This document shows, one piece after another, positions 38,661-49,854 of a stretch of 64,000 nucleotides of DNA. The stretch covers positions 294,261 to 358,260 of the forward strand of contig NZ_BAXR01000003.1 of the NCBI RefSeq assembly GCF_001310635.1. Reading direction: 5' to 3'. The notes beneath the pieces are model-generated. The model was not told where the DNA came from. It worked only from the letters and a program-made list of their open reading frames with translations, and made no database searches. Numbering within the stretch: position 1 is the stretch's first letter; the number at the start of each line of letters is the position of its first letter. A program made the translations under genes and the position numbers. This DNA comes from Bacillus sp. JCM 19034 (GTDB lineage: Bacteria > Bacillota > Bacilli > Bacillales > Bacillaceae_D).

Positions 38661-38833
38661 AGTTGTCATCCAAAGCCTAATTGACAGAATTCATCGATTT
38701 TTTAAAATCTTATATTTTGTAAGGGTTTTATCTCCCACAACCATCTAATCCATGATAAAATAATAGAGGATTTCATATTAAATCTAAAATGGTGCTACGG
38801 CATACATGTAATTGATAGGAGGCTGGAGAGAGA

Positions 38834-39994
38834 ATGAATATCCACGAGTATCAAGGAAAAGAGCTTCTACGTAAGTACGGTGTTGCTGTACCAAATGGAA
38901 AAGTGGCATTTTCTGTCGAAGAAGCAGTAGAGGCTGCGAAAGTACTAGGTTCAAGTGTTTCAGTAGTGAAAGCACAAATCCATGCAGGTGGCCGTGGTAA
39001 GGCAGGTGGCGTAAAAGTTGCCAAGAACCTTGAAGAAGTACGTACATATGCTAATGAGATTTTAGGGAAAACACTTGTAACACATCAAACAGGGCCAGAA
39101 GGTAAAGAAGTAAAGCGCTTACTCATTGAAGAGGGATGCGACATTCAAAAAGAGTATTATATTGGGCTTGTTCTTGACCGTGCAACATCGCGTGTCGTTT
39201 TAATGGCTTCTGAAGAAGGTGGAACGGAGATCGAAGAAGTTGCGGAAGCAACACCTGAGAAGATTTTCAAGGAAGTCATTGATCCAGCTGTCGGTCTTCA
39301 AGGCTTTCAAGCACGCCGCTTAGCGTTTAATATTAACATTCCTAAAGAATTAGTCGGTCAAGCTGTTAAGTTTATGATGGGACTTTATAAAGTCTTTATT
39401 GAAAAGGATTGTTCGATTGCAGAAATTAATCCACTTGTAACTACAGGTGACGGGAAAGTAATGGCATTAGATGCAAAATTAAACTTTGACTCAAATGCAC
39501 TCTATCGTCAAAAGGATATTCTTGAATATCGCGATCTTGAAGAAGAAGATGTAAAAGAAATTGAAGCTTCAAAATATGATTTAAGCTACATTTCGTTAGA
39601 TGGTAATATCGGTTGTATGGTTAACGGAGCGGGATTGGCAATGGCGACGATGGATATTATTAAGCATTACAATGGTGATCCTGCTAACTTCCTTGATGTA
39701 GGTGGTGGCGCGACTGCTGAAAAAGTAACAGAAGCGTTTAAAATTATCCTATCTGATGAAAATGTGAAAGGGATTTTTGTAAATATCTTCGGTGGTATTA
39801 TGAAATGTGACATTATTGCAGAAGGTGTTATCGAAGCTACAAAACAAGTTGGACTTGACATTCCTTTAGTCGTACGTCTTGAAGGAACAAATGTTGACTT
39901 AGGTAAGAAGATTTTAAACGAATCTGGTCTTAATATTACGGCAGCAGATTCTATGGCAGACGGTGCACAAAAAATCGTGTCATTAGTACAATAG
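38834..39994 (+). CDS. sucC: Succinyl-CoA synthetase beta subunit
   Basis: SucC with SucD converts succinyl-CoA to succinate with nucleotide phosphorylation in the citric acid cycle. The ATP-grasp protein of 386 residues begins [17 protein letters not shown] and shows [46 protein letters not shown] and [17 protein letters not shown] precedes the ATG. sucD follows after 18 bases. Confidence 0.97.
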   Translation: MNIHEYQGKELLRKYGVAVPNGKVAFSVEEAVEAAKVLGSSVSVVKAQIHAGGRGKAGGVKVAKNLEEVRTYANEILGKTLVTHQTGPEGKEVKRLLIEEGCDIQKEYYIGLVLDRATSRVVLMASEEGGTEIEEVAEATPEKIFKEVIDPAVGLQGFQARRLAFNINIPKELVGQAVKFMMGLYKVFIEKDCSIAEINPLVTTGDGKVMALDAKLNFDSNALYRQKDILEYRDLEEEDVKEIEASKYDLSYISLDGNIGCMVNGAGLAMATMDIIKHYNGDPANFLDVGGGATAEKVTEAFKIILSDENVKGIFVNIFGGIMKCDIIAEGVIEATKQVGLDIPLVVRLEGTNVDLGKKILNESGLNITAADSMADGAQKIVSLVQ

Positions 39995-40012
39995 AAAGGC
40001 GGGACGTGGAGA

Positions 40013-40927
40013 ATGAGTATCCTTATTAATAAAGATACAAAAGTGATTGTTCAAGGTATTACAGGTGCAACTGGATTATTCCATACGCAGCAAGCAGTTG
40101 AATATGGTACAAATGTTGTAGGTGGAGTTACACCTGGAAAAGGTGGAACAGAAGTAGAAGGAATTCCTGTATTTAATACAGTTGAAGAGGCAGTAAAAGC
40201 AACAGGAGCGAATGCTTCGGTCATTTATGTTCCCCCTGCGTTTGCAGCAGATGCGATAATGGAAGCAGCAGATGCTGAATTAGATTTAGCAATTTGTATT
40301 ACTGAGGGAATACCGGTAATGGATATGATTAGTGTTAAACGTTATCTAGAAGGAAAGAAGACACGTTTAATTGGTCCTAACTGCCCAGGTGTCATTACAC
40401 CAGAGGAATGTAAAATTGGAATTATGCCAGGCTATATTCATAAAAAGGGTCATGTTGGCGTTGTATCTCGTTCAGGTACTCTTACGTACGAGGCTGTTCA
40501 TCAATTATCAACAAATGGTATCGGTCAATCGACTGCAGTTGGTATTGGAGGAGATCCTGTAAATGGGACGAATTTCATTGATGTTTTAGAACAGTTTAAT
40601 GAAGACCCAGATACGTATGCGGTTATTATGATCGGTGAAATTGGTGGGACAGCGGAAGAAGAAGCAGCAGAATGGGTTAAGGCCAATATGAATAAACCTG
40701 TCGTTGGGTTTATTGGTGGACAAACAGCCCCTCCAGGAAAGCGTATGGGGCATGCTGGAGCGATTATTTCAGGTGGTAAGGGTACAGCGGCAGAAAAGAT
40801 TAAAACGCTTGAGAGCTGCGGTATTAAAGTAGCAGAAACACCATCTGTAATGGGTGATACACTTATTTCCGTTTTAAAGGAAAAAGGGTTATTAGAAAAA
40901 TGTGTGACACACGAAGCAACAAAATAA
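40013..40927 (+). CDS. sucD: Succinyl-CoA synthetase alpha subunit
   Basis: SucD binds CoA and carries the phosphohistidine. The 304 residues show [41 protein letters not shown] and the active-site histidine in [16 protein letters not shown]. It is co-transcribed with sucC. Confidence 0.97.
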   Translation: MSILINKDTKVIVQGITGATGLFHTQQAVEYGTNVVGGVTPGKGGTEVEGIPVFNTVEEAVKATGANASVIYVPPAFAADAIMEAADAELDLAICITEGIPVMDMISVKRYLEGKKTRLIGPNCPGVITPEECKIGIMPGYIHKKGHVGVVSRSGTLTYEAVHQLSTNGIGQSTAVGIGGDPVNGTNFIDVLEQFNEDPDTYAVIMIGEIGGTAEEEAAEWVKANMNKPVVGFIGGQTAPPGKRMGHAGAIISGGKGTAAEKIKTLESCGIKVAETPSVMGDTLISVLKEKGLLEKCVTHEATK

Positions 40928-40982
40928 GACCACTCTAACTGCTCTCGCATAAGCAGATTATAATGGTTTCAAAAAAAGCTTT

Positions 40983-41030
40983 GGGATTGTTCTTAAGGGA
41001 GTAACAAACCTTTAAGGACAATCCCTTCTC
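40983..41030 (+). terminator. Terminator after sucCD
   Basis: GGGATTGTTCTTAA pairs with TTTAAGGACAATCCC and is followed by a T/C-rich stretch. Confidence 0.7.
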
Positions 41031-41052
41031 TCTATAGGAAAGGAGATTATTG

Positions 41053-41943
41053 ATGGATGATACTGAATGGCGTGCACGGTTTATCCATTTACACAGTTGT
41101 CGTGGAATGACGTGGAAATTGTTTTACTCTTATTTGAAAATAGACCCGGGGCTTGAGAACATATACTCACTGACAAAATTTGAACTACAAACGATTTTTC
41201 AGTTAAAAAGCGAGCGGGCAGCAATTCTTATTCACGATCTTCATATTTGTTCTTCAAATGAACTTCTACGCATTTATGAAAAACAACAAATCACCCCGAT
41301 TACATGTTTCGACACTTATTATCCAACCTTATTAAAAGAAATTCATGATCCACCTTTTGTCCTTTACGTTAAAGGAAATCATCATTATCTAAATAATAGT
41401 CGATGTATGGCTGTTATTGGAACGAGGAACCCCAGTCACGAAGCAGCCAAAAAAGTAATGCATGTCATTAAACCACTTGCTATAAAAAATTGGACGATTA
41501 TAAGTGGATTAGCTATCGGCATTGATACATTGGCTCATCAAGCTGCTCTTTTGAGTAAAGGAAAAACGATTGCGGTATTAGGTGCAGGTTTTCATCACAT
41601 TTATCCTAAAAGAAATGAACAACTTTTCCAAGAAATGTCGAAAAATAATTGCATAATTACTGAGTATCCCCCTCATATTCCTCCACGTAAATGGCACTTC
41701 CCAGCTCGAAATCGAATCATTAGTGGATTGTCAAAGGCAATTATAGTTATTGAAGCAAATGAAAAAAGTGGTTCTTTAATAACTGCTGATCAAGCATTAG
41801 AGCAAGGTAGAGACGTATTTGCTGTACCTGGTTCCATTTTTTCAAATACTTCTAGAGGTACAAATAAATTAATTCAAGAAGGAGCTAAACTTGTATTACA
41901 TGCAACCGATATACTCACTGAATTCCCTGAAGATTGTGAATGA
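41053..41943 (+). CDS. dprA: DNA processing protein DprA (Smf)
   Basis: DprA loads RecA onto incoming single-stranded DNA during natural transformation. The 296 residues show an N-terminal SAM-like region. The Rossmann domain then has CMAVIGTRNPS, SGLAIGIDTLAHQAAL, HFPARNRIISGLS and EKSGSLITADQALEQGR. AAAGGAG precedes the ATG at 41053; an in-frame TTG at 41050 is also possible. It sits between sucD and topA as in B. subtilis. Confidence 0.95.
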   Translation: MDDTEWRARFIHLHSCRGMTWKLFYSYLKIDPGLENIYSLTKFELQTIFQLKSERAAILIHDLHICSSNELLRIYEKQQITPITCFDTYYPTLLKEIHDPPFVLYVKGNHHYLNNSRCMAVIGTRNPSHEAAKKVMHVIKPLAIKNWTIISGLAIGIDTLAHQAALLSKGKTIAVLGAGFHHIYPKRNEQLFQEMSKNNCIITEYPPHIPPRKWHFPARNRIISGLSKAIIVIEANEKSGSLITADQALEQGRDVFAVPGSIFSNTSRGTNKLIQEGAKLVLHATDILTEFPEDCE

Positions 41944-42011
41944 ATTTGTCAAAATTACGTAGTCCCTAACTAATAATTAAATGAAAAATTCTCTATTTTT
42001 CATTAAGAAGT

Positions 42012-42041
42012 TTGACAAATCAAGAAAACCTGTTCCATAAT
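42012..42041 (+). promoter_or_regulatory. Sigma-A promoter of topA
   Basis: TTGACA at 42012-42017 and CATAAT at 42036-42041 have an 18-base spacer and lie 39 bases upstream of the topA start. Confidence 0.65.
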
Positions 42042-42080
42042 AGGGAAGATTTTAATTTACAGTTAGAGAGGGAGTCTTAT

Positions 42081-44153
42081 ATGGCCGATTATTTAGTAAT
42101 CGTTGAATCTCCCGCAAAAGCAAAGACCATTGGAAAGTATTTGGGGAAGAAGTATATAGTCAAAGCTTCAATGGGACATGTTAGAGACTTACCAAAAAGT
42201 CAAATGGGAGTAAATGTTGAACAGAATTATGAACCGAAATATATTACGATTAGAGGAAAAGGCCCAGTATTAAAAGAGTTAAAAACAGCAGCAAAAAAAG
42301 TGAAAAGAATTTATTTAGCAGCTGACCCTGATCGCGAAGGAGAAGCAATTGCTTGGCATCTTGCTCATAGTTTGAATATGGACGAAACTTCAGAATGTCG
42401 AGTCGTATTTAATGAAATTACGAAAACTGCAATTAAGGAAGCATTTAAAACTCCTCGAAAAATTAATATGGATTTAGTAGATGCTCAGCAGGCTAGAAGA
42501 ATTCTCGATCGGTTAGTTGGATATAATATTAGCCCTTTATTATGGAAGAAAGTAAAAAAGGGGTTAAGTGCTGGACGTGTACAATCTGTAGCAGTTAAGA
42601 TGATTATCGAACGAGAGAAGGAAATCCAAAGCTTTATTCCAGAAGAATATTGGAATATTCAAGCCCGCTTTTTGCTTGGTAAGGAAGTATTTGATGCGAA
42701 GTTTTATGGGGTCGATGGTAATAAAGTTGACCTTAAAACGGAAGAAGAAGTTCAGCAAATTTTATCAAAACTTAAAACAAATGATTATAACGTAACAGCT
42801 GTAAAACGAAAGGAAAGAAAGCGTAATCCGGTTAATCCATTTACTACTTCTTCATTACAACAAGAAGCGGCCCGAAAGTTGAACTTCCGAGCTAAGAAAA
42901 CAATGATGATTGCTCAACAATTATATGAGGGTGTAGAAATAGGAAAAGAAGGAACAGTCGGTTTAATTACTTATATGCGTACGGATTCGACACGTATTTC
43001 AGAGACAGCCGAACAAGAGGCTCGTGAATACATCTTGAAGGAATTTGGCGAAGAATTTACACGACAAGGGAAACGTGTAGTCAAAACCGATAAAAAAGCT
43101 CAAGACGCTCATGAAGCAATACGACCAACAGCAGTTGAAAAGGATCCGAAGACGATAAAAGGGTATTTATCGCGTGATCAATACCGTTTGTATAAACTGA
43201 TTTGGGAGCGAATGGTTGCTAGTGAAATGGCACCAGCTGTCATGGATACGATGTCAGTAGATATTGAACAGCATGGGGTATTATTTAGAGCGACAGGTTC
43301 AAAGATTAAATTTCCTGGTTTTATGAAGGTTTATATTGAAGGTACAGACGATGGTAAAAAAGAAGAAGATCGTTTTTTACCAAACTTGGAAGAAGGTCAA
43401 ATCGTTAAGAACGAGGAAATTGAACCAACTCAACATTTTACGCAACCACCTCCACGATATACAGAAGCACGATTAGTAAAAACAATGGAGGAATTAGGTA
43501 TCGGTCGCCCTTCGACGTATGCTCCAACTTTAGATACTATTCAACGGAGAGGATATGTTGCATTAGAAGATAAGCGGTTTGTACCGACGGAACTTGGAGA
43601 GATTGTTCTTGAATTAATCGTTGAATTCTTCCCAGAAATATTAGATGTGGAATTTACGGCGAAAATGGAAAATGACCTTGACTCGATAGAAGAAGGAGCT
43701 AAAGAATGGGTCAACATTATTGATAATTTCTATAGTTCATTTGAGAAACGGTTAGAAATTGCCGAAGATGAAATGAAGGAAGTTGAACTTCGCGATGAAC
43801 CTGCAGGCGAAGATTGTGAAAAATGTGGTCATGAAATGGTATATAAAATGGGGCGGTACGGTAAATTTATGGCCTGCTCTAACTTCCCGGAATGTCGAAA
43901 TACAAAGGCTATTGTGAAAGACATTGGCGTGAAGTGCCCGAGTTGTAAAGAAGGCAATATAGTAGAGCGAAGAAGTAAAAAGCGCCGTATTTTTTATGGA
44001 TGTGATCGATACCCAGAGTGTGAATTTATTTCATGGGATAAGCCGATTGCTAGACCTTGTCCTAAATGTAATAGTATGCTAGTTGAAAAGAAATCAAAAA
44101 AAGGTGTCCATGTAGAATGTTCTTCATGTGATTATCGAGAAGAAACAAATTAA
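42081..44153 (+). CDS. topA: DNA topoisomerase I
   Basis: TopA relaxes negative supercoils through a transient 5'-phosphotyrosine. The 690 residues show the TOPRIM domain ([31 protein letters not shown]), the catalytic tyrosine in [14 protein letters not shown], and [16 protein letters not shown]. Three C-terminal four-cysteine zinc ribbons start at [16 protein letters not shown] and CPKCNSM. The ATG at 42081 follows GAGAGGGAG; the upstream in-frame TTG at 42012 falls within the promoter. Confidence 0.96.
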   Translation: MADYLVIVESPAKAKTIGKYLGKKYIVKASMGHVRDLPKSQMGVNVEQNYEPKYITIRGKGPVLKELKTAAKKVKRIYLAADPDREGEAIAWHLAHSLNMDETSECRVVFNEITKTAIKEAFKTPRKINMDLVDAQQARRILDRLVGYNISPLLWKKVKKGLSAGRVQSVAVKMIIEREKEIQSFIPEEYWNIQARFLLGKEVFDAKFYGVDGNKVDLKTEEEVQQILSKLKTNDYNVTAVKRKERKRNPVNPFTTSSLQQEAARKLNFRAKKTMMIAQQLYEGVEIGKEGTVGLITYMRTDSTRISETAEQEAREYILKEFGEEFTRQGKRVVKTDKKAQDAHEAIRPTAVEKDPKTIKGYLSRDQYRLYKLIWERMVASEMAPAVMDTMSVDIEQHGVLFRATGSKIKFPGFMKVYIEGTDDGKKEEDRFLPNLEEGQIVKNEEIEPTQHFTQPPPRYTEARLVKTMEELGIGRPSTYAPTLDTIQRRGYVALEDKRFVPTELGEIVLELIVEFFPEILDVEFTAKMENDLDSIEEGAKEWVNIIDNFYSSFEKRLEIAEDEMKEVELRDEPAGEDCEKCGHEMVYKMGRYGKFMACSNFPECRNTKAIVKDIGVKCPSCKEGNIVERRSKKRRIFYGCDRYPECEFISWDKPIARPCPKCNSMLVEKKSKKGVHVECSSCDYREETN

Positions 44154-44326
44154 GCTGGTCGTTTATTTTTTATTACAAATCATACTTTTTTCTTTTTTCA
44201 TCAAACTTTATAAATGTTTTTAGAAGATCGTCTACATTCCCCGTTACGCGGCAAGGATGATAGAATACACCTACGTAGTAATTGCACTACACATATTGAG
44301 AATGTGGAAAGTATTGGAGGGAAATT

Positions 44327-45633
44327 ATGTCACAACCCTACGTAAATGTCATAGGTGCTGGTTTAGCTGGTAGTGAAGCAGCATGGCAATTAGCGAAGAG
44401 AGGGATTCAAGTCCATTTATATGAAATGCGTCCTGTTAAGCAAACCCCTGCTCATCATACAGATAAATTTGCCGAATTAGTATGTAGTAATTCATTGAGA
44501 GGTAATTCCTTAACGAACGCCGTTGGGGTTCTTAAAGAAGAGATGAGGGTATTAGATTCTGTTATTATTGATTCAGCAGATCATGCTTCTGTTCCAGCAG
44601 GTGGTGCATTGGCAGTTGATCGCCATGAGTTTGCTGCATTGGTAACAGACAAGGTAAAGAACCATCCCCTCGTTACCGTTTATAATGAAGAAATATCAGA
44701 AATTCCTGAAGGACCAACAATTATTGCGACTGGCCACTTACTTCTGAATCTCTATCTAAGAAATTACGGGAGTTAACTGGTGAAGAATATTTGTATTTTT
44801 ATGATGCTGCTGCCCCTATTATTGAAACTGAATCGATTAATATGGATAAGGTATACTTGAAATCAAGGTATGATAAAGGTGAGGCGGCTTACTTAAACTG
44901 TCCAATGACTGAAGAAGAATTTAATCGTTTCTATGATGCACTAGTTTCTGCAGAAACAGTACCTCTTAAAGAATTTGAAAAGGAAATCTTCTTTGAAGGG
45001 TGCATGCCGATTGAAGTGATGGCCAAGCGCGGAAAAAAAACGATGCTATTTGGACCAATGAAGCCTGTTGGACTAGAAGATCCGCGAACTGGCAAACGGC
45101 CGTTTGCAGTTGTCCAGCTAAGACAGGATAACACTTCAGGAACATTATATAATATTGTGGGTTTTCAAACACATTTAAAATGGGGACCACAAAAAGAAGT
45201 GATTAGACTTATACCCGGCTTAGAGGAAGCTGAAATTGTTCGTTACGGAGTCATGCATCGAAACACATTTATTAATTCACCAAATTTGCTAAAGCCAACG
45301 TATCAATATAAAGATCATGAACAACTCTTTTTTGCGGGGCAAATAACGGGTGTTGAAGGCTATGTTGAATCTGCAGCTGCTGGTATCATTGCTGGAATAA
45401 ATGCCGCCAAATTAATAAAAGGTGAAGAGCTTGTCGTTTTCCCGGAGTGGACTGTAATTGGTAGTATGGCACAATATATAACAAATGCTAACCCTAAAAA
45501 TTTCCAACCGATCAATGCTAACTTTGGTTTATTACCACCTCTCGACGAACGAATAAAAAATAAGAAAGAACGCTATGAACAGTTTGCTAAACGTGCGTTG
45601 GATACAATTCAGAATTTTGTGAAAAAAGTGTAA
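44327..45633 (+). CDS. trmFO: tRNA (uracil-54-C5)-methyltransferase TrmFO, frameshifted
   Basis: TrmFO (Gid) makes ribothymidine at position 54 of tRNA with methylenetetrahydrofolate and FAD. The N-terminal FAD loop is [37 protein letters not shown] and the C-terminal [19 protein letters not shown] are typical. One C is missing at 44734-44735 (GGCCACTT for GGCCCACTT), which restores [16 protein letters not shown]. The corrected length is about 435 residues. GGAGGG precedes the ATG. Confidence 0.94.
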
Positions 45634-45646
45634 ATAAGATTGTCAG

Positions 45647-45682
45647 AGCTACTAAATCATGTTAAAATTTAGTAGCTTTTCA
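45647..45682 (+). terminator. Terminator after trmFO
   Basis: AGCTACTAAAT pairs perfectly with ATTTAGTAGCT and is followed by TTTT. Confidence 0.82.
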
Positions 45683-45783
45683 TTTGAGATGACTTTACAC
45701 GTTCGAACCTGTTATGTATGGTTAGCTCATTCAATTGAGAACGTATCCAACTGTCAATAAACGAATGAAAGGAGTGTTTTTGA

Positions 45784-46683
45784 CTGAGTACTTCTAATTG
45801 GATTCAATCGTTTATTCAATATCTTCAAATGGAAAAGAATTATTCAATCCATACGATTCGAAACTATGAAAGAGATTTAATTGCTTTTACTGAGTTTATG
45901 AAATCGATTCATGTCGATTGCTTTACAAAATTGAGCTCAAATCATGTTAGACAATATTTAACATTCCTATTTAAGATGGAATATTCTCGCAAATCTGTTT
46001 CAAGAAAATTATCTGCATTAAGAAGTTTCTATTCTTTTCATCAGCGGGAGGAAAGGGTGAAGGACAATGTATTCTCATTTATCCATTTACCGAAGGCGGA
46101 GCAAAAGTTACCAAACTTCTTATATGAAGAGGAAATGATGCAACTTTTTGAAACAGTATCAGGTGATAAGCCGCTAGACCAGCGTGATCGTGCATTACTT
46201 GAATTATTATATGCTACGGGAATACGAGTAAGTGAATGTAGTCAACTACTAGTTGAACATATCGACTTTACAATAGGTACGGTGTATATATTAGGGAAAG
46301 GTAGAAAGGAACGTTATACGCCGGTAGGTTCCTTTGCTTTAGATGCCCTTTATACATATATTCAAGATGGAAGAACAAAATTAGCCAATAAATCGACAGT
46401 GGCAAATCCTTTTTTATTTTTAAATTTTCGTGGTGGCAAGCTTTCTGACCGGAGTATTCGAACAATTATTCAAAAAAGAATGGATCAAACAGCTACACAA
46501 AAAAAGCTACGACCTCACGATATACGACATTCATTTGCTACTCATTTATTGAATAACGGTGCCGATTTGCGTGTCGTACAAGAATTGTTAGGCCATGAAC
46601 ATTTATCGACAACGCAAATTTATACGCACGTAACGAAAGAGCGATTACGTGATGTGTATAAACAACACCATCCAAGGGCATAA
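45784..46683 (+). CDS. xerC: Tyrosine recombinase XerC (CodV), start uncertain
   Basis: XerC resolves chromosome dimers at dif with XerD. The catalytic residues are visible: R in [12 protein letters not shown] in LGKGRKERY, the HxxR of [15 protein letters not shown] in [15 protein letters not shown] and its tyrosine. The N-terminal part ([20 protein letters not shown]) is in frame back to a TGA at 45781-45783, leaving only CTG at 45784 as start, 9 bases after AAAGGAG. A TTG at 45780 is out of frame. Either CTG is used or one base is wrong here. It is first in the codVWXY-type group. Confidence 0.92.
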   Translation: MSTSNWIQSFIQYLQMEKNYSIHTIRNYERDLIAFTEFMKSIHVDCFTKLSSNHVRQYLTFLFKMEYSRKSVSRKLSALRSFYSFHQREERVKDNVFSFIHLPKAEQKLPNFLYEEEMMQLFETVSGDKPLDQRDRALLELLYATGIRVSECSQLLVEHIDFTIGTVYILGKGRKERYTPVGSFALDALYTYIQDGRTKLANKSTVANPFLFLNFRGGKLSDRSIRTIIQKRMDQTATQKKLRPHDIRHSFATHLLNNGADLRVVQELLGHEHLSTTQIYTHVTKERLRDVYKQHHPRA

Positions 46684-46708
46684 AACGAATAAAGAAGGAG
46701 GAAAGAAT

Positions 46709-47254
46709 ATGAACGATTTTCATGCAACGACGATCTTTGCTATAGCACATAAAGGTCAGTGTGCTATGGCAGGTGATGGTCAAGTAACGTTTGGGAATGC
46801 AGTAGTTATGAAGCATACAGCAAAAAAGGTTAGAAAATTATTTCAAGGCAAAGTAATAGCCGGGTTTGCTGGATCGGTTGCTGATGCCTTTACATTATTT
46901 GAGAAGTTTGAAGGGAAACTTGAAGAATACCACGGTAATCTCCAAAGAGCAGCTGTTGAATTAGCCAAGGAATGGCGCAACGACAAAGTGTTACGCAGGC
47001 TTGAAGCAATGCTCATTGTTATGAATAAAGAAAGTCTTTTATTAGTTTCTGGAACAGGGGAAGTGATTGAACCAGACGATGGTATGATTGCGATTGGTTC
47101 CGGCGGTAATTATGCTTTGTCTGCAGGACGTGCTCTTAAAAAACATGCTGCTAATTTATCGGCTACTGATATTGCTCAAGCAGCATTGGAGACTGCTGGA
47201 GAAATATGTGTTTATACGAATTTACATATTACGGTAGAAACTTTAGATCAATAA
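46709..47254 (+). CDS. hslV: ATP-dependent protease peptidase subunit HslV (ClpQ)
   Basis: HslV is the peptidase of the HslUV protease, a two-component proteasome relative. The 181 residues begin [16 protein letters not shown] and include [19 protein letters not shown] and [15 protein letters not shown]. The ATG at 46709 follows AGGAGG; an in-frame ATG upstream would overlap xerC. B. subtilis ClpQ has serine after the initiator Met and was described as an N-terminal serine protease. Here that residue is Asn, so processing before Thr7 or Thr8 is the likely way to a nucleophile. Confidence 0.94.
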   Translation: MNDFHATTIFAIAHKGQCAMAGDGQVTFGNAVVMKHTAKKVRKLFQGKVIAGFAGSVADAFTLFEKFEGKLEEYHGNLQRAAVELAKEWRNDKVLRRLEAMLIVMNKESLLLVSGTGEVIEPDDGMIAIGSGGNYALSAGRALKKHAANLSATDIAQAALETAGEICVYTNLHITVETLDQ

Positions 47255-47271
47255 GATAGGAGTGAAATAAA

Positions 47272-48660
47272 GTGGAAACGAACTTAACTCCAAGACAAAT
47301 TGTCGATCGTTTAAATCAATTTATTGTAGGTCAAGAGGAAGCGAAAAAGTCAGTAGCGATCGCGTTACGTAATCGATATCGTCGAAGCTTGCTTGATGAC
47401 AAATTAAAGGATGAAGTAACGCCTAAAAATATTTTAATGATTGGACCGACGGGTGTTGGGAAAACGGAAATTGCTCGTAGATTAGCTAAGCTAGTTGGGG
47501 CACCGTTTGTTAAAGTAGAGGCTACAAAGTTTACAGAAGTAGGATATGTGGGCCGTGATGTTGAATCAATGGTAAGAGATTTGGTTGAAACGAGCGTTCG
47601 TATTGTAAAAAAAGAGAAGATTGAAAAGGTTCGTCCACAAGCAGAGAAAATGGCAAATGAACGAATTGTTGATCTACTAGTACCAAGTGGTAAGAAAACA
47701 TCTTCCTATAAAAACCCACTCGAAATGCTCTTTGGCCAGCAAAATGAAGATAATGAGACACAGACAACGGAAACGGATTCTCTGCAAGAAACGAAAAGAA
47801 AAATGGCTCATAAACTTGCATTAGGTGAATTAGAAGACCATATGGTAACGATTGAAGTTGATGAACAATCGCAAAACTTTATGGATATGTTTCAAGGTGC
47901 CGGCATGGAGCAAATGGGGATGAATATGCAGGAAATGCTTGGGGGCCTATTACCTAAAAAACGAAAAAAACGTCGTTTACCGATTTCGGATGCACGAAAA
48001 GTGTTGATTGATGAAGAAGCACAAAAGTTAATTGATTTTGATGAAGTTAATCAAGAAGCTATCTTCAAAGCCGAACAATTAGGTATTATCTTCATAGATG
48101 AAATTGATAAGGTAGCTAGCAAAGGGCAGCAATCAGCAGATGTATCGAGAGAAGGGGTACAAAGGGATATCTTACCGATAGTAGAAGGTTCAACAGTAGT
48201 GACGAAATATGGTGCTATTAAAACCGACCATATTTTGTTCATAGGTGCAGGTGCTTTCCATATCGCTAAACCTTCAGATTTAATCCCTGAGTTGCAAGGG
48301 CGTTTTCCAATTCGAGTAGAATTATCTAATTTAACAGTTGATGATTTTGTGCGCATATTAATTGAACCGAATAATGCCTTGTTAAAGCAGTATAGTGCCC
48401 TTTTAGAGACAGAAGGTATAAGAGTCGTCTTTTCCGACGAAGCTGTTCATAAGATTGCCACTATTGCGACAGAAGTGAATCAGGATACAGAAAATATTGG
48501 TGCAAGAAGACTACATACTTTATTAGAGCGCCTATTGGAGGATCTTTCCTTCGAAGCACCTGATATTAATTTAGAAGAGATTGTGATTACTCCAGAGTAT
48601 GTGGAAGAAAAATTGTCAAGCATTGCGAAAAACCGTGATCTAAGTCGATTTATTTTATAA
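47272..48660 (+). CDS. hslU: ATP-dependent protease ATPase subunit HslU (ClpY)
   Basis: HslU is the AAA+ unfoldase that feeds HslV. The 462 residues show [20 protein letters not shown], Walker [17 protein letters not shown], the I domain, Walker [12 protein letters not shown] and the C-terminal [18 protein letters not shown]. The last residues (DLSRFIL) are the HslV-activating tail. It uses a GTG start 17 bases after hslV. Confidence 0.96.
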   Translation: METNLTPRQIVDRLNQFIVGQEEAKKSVAIALRNRYRRSLLDDKLKDEVTPKNILMIGPTGVGKTEIARRLAKLVGAPFVKVEATKFTEVGYVGRDVESMVRDLVETSVRIVKKEKIEKVRPQAEKMANERIVDLLVPSGKKTSSYKNPLEMLFGQQNEDNETQTTETDSLQETKRKMAHKLALGELEDHMVTIEVDEQSQNFMDMFQGAGMEQMGMNMQEMLGGLLPKKRKKRRLPISDARKVLIDEEAQKLIDFDEVNQEAIFKAEQLGIIFIDEIDKVASKGQQSADVSREGVQRDILPIVEGSTVVTKYGAIKTDHILFIGAGAFHIAKPSDLIPELQGRFPIRVELSNLTVDDFVRILIEPNNALLKQYSALLETEGIRVVFSDEAVHKIATIATEVNQDTENIGARRLHTLLERLLEDLSFEAPDINLEEIVITPEYVEEKLSSIAKNRDLSRFIL

Positions 48661-48692
48661 TTAAAACTAGGAAAAAGTTAGGAGGGGATAGC

Positions 48693-49472
48693 ATGAATTT
48701 GTTATCAAGAACGAGGAAAATTAATGATATGCTACAAAAAACCGTTGGCCAGCATGTTAACTTTAATGATATGGCTGAAACGTTAAGGGATACGATTAGT
48801 GCTAATATTTTTGTAGTTAGTAGAAGAGGAAAGCTATTAGGGTTTGCCATCAAACAGGAAATTGAAAATGATCGCATGCAAAAAATGCTCGAGGATAGAC
48901 GATTTCCCGAAGAGTATACGGAGGGACTATTCAAAATTGAAAGTACATCGGCAAACATCGGAATAGAGAGTGAATTTACTGCCTTTCCTGTCGAAAATAA
49001 AGAATTATTTAAAAATGGCTTAACGACAATAGTACCAATTCAAGGTGGAGGACAACGATTAGGAACATTAATCTTGTCTCGGTTAAATGATGCTTTTAAT
49101 GATGATGATTTACTGTTGGCCGAATATGGTGCAACGGTAGTTGGAATGGAAATACTTCATGAGAAAACTCAGGAAATTGAAGAGGAAGCTCGCAGTAAAG
49201 CGGTTGTCCAAATGGCGATTAGTTCTTTATCATACAGTGAGCTTGAAGCAGTAGATCATATTTTCCATGAACTAGATGGTAGAGAAGGATTACTTGTGGC
49301 GAGCAAAATTGCCGATCGCGTGGGGATTACACGATCAGTCATTGTTAATGCATTAAGAAAGCTTGAAAGTGCTGGTGTAATCGAATCGCGTTCTTTAGGC
49401 ATGTAAGGGACGTATATTAAAGTATTAAATGACAAATTTTTAATTGAATTAGAACGGGTGAATAGTAAGTAA
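48693..49472 (+). CDS. codY: GTP-sensing global regulator CodY, with in-frame nonsense codon
   Basis: CodY represses stationary-phase, amino-acid and motility genes when GTP and branched-chain amino acids are plentiful. The N-terminal GAF domain has [14 protein letters not shown] and [14 protein letters not shown]. The C-terminal winged helix has [20 protein letters not shown] and [18 protein letters not shown]. After GM a TAA at 49404-49406 stands where family members have AAA (Lys). The same frame then continues [20 protein letters not shown] to a second stop at 49470-49472, the normal family end. Thus a single base change removes the last 22 residues, unless it is an error. GGAGGGG precedes the ATG. 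Confidence 0.92.
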
Positions 49473-49502
49473 TTAGTGAAATTGTAATTAAACTTCTTTT
49501 TG

Positions 49503-49549
49503 AGGTTTGTCTTTAAGGTAAAAAATACCCTTAGAGACAAACCTTTTTT
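49503..49549 (+). terminator. Terminator after codY
   Basis: AGGTTTGTCTTTAAGG pairs with CCCTTAGAGACAAACCT (small mismatches) and is followed by TTTTTT. Confidence 0.82.
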
Positions 49550-49632
49550 CTGTTTTTATTTGTGAAAATTTGTGTGCTCAAATATTCCTAAGTTATTAGA
49601 CATAATTTTAATATAGGTCATTTGAACGGAGA

Positions 49633-49660
49633 ATCGACATATTCATAGAAAAATGTCGAT
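49633..49660. promoter_or_regulatory. Inverted repeat upstream of flgB
   Basis: ATCGACAT and ATGTCGAT form a perfect 8-bp inverted repeat with a 12-base spacer, about 195 bases before flgB. GTCGATAA also vaguely resembles a sigma-D -10 element. It could be an operator for the operon. Confidence 0.35.
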
Positions 49661-49776
49661 AAATATAGCTTTATTGTACATAAATGTGACTATGTACCTA
49701 TTAGTCTTATGATTCTTTTGTAGTGAAAAAGTATTTAATAAAATATAGGTTAGACTTTTTGTTCTATATTTATTAC

Positions 49777-49791
49777 AATTTTCATAGAAGA
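49777..49791 (+). promoter_or_regulatory. Weak CodY-box match before flgB
   Basis: AATTTTCATAGAAGA agrees with 11 of 15 positions of the CodY box AATTTTCWGAAAATT. CodY represses the fla/che operon in B. subtilis, which makes it plausible. Chance matches of this quality are common in AT-rich DNA. Confidence 0.3.
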
Positions 49792-49854
49792 TGTAGAAAG
49801 TTGTATAAAAATGATAAAAATGAACAGATAATTTGACAAAAGGGGTGTTCGTAC

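Larger units (their letters stand above)
49473..49854. other. Intergenic region upstream of the fla/che operon
   Basis: These 382 bases hold the codY terminator, an 8-bp inverted repeat and a weak CodY-box match, all listed separately. No gene is supported. The main fla/che promoter must lie here, but I cannot assign its hexamers with confidence. Confidence 0.6.
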
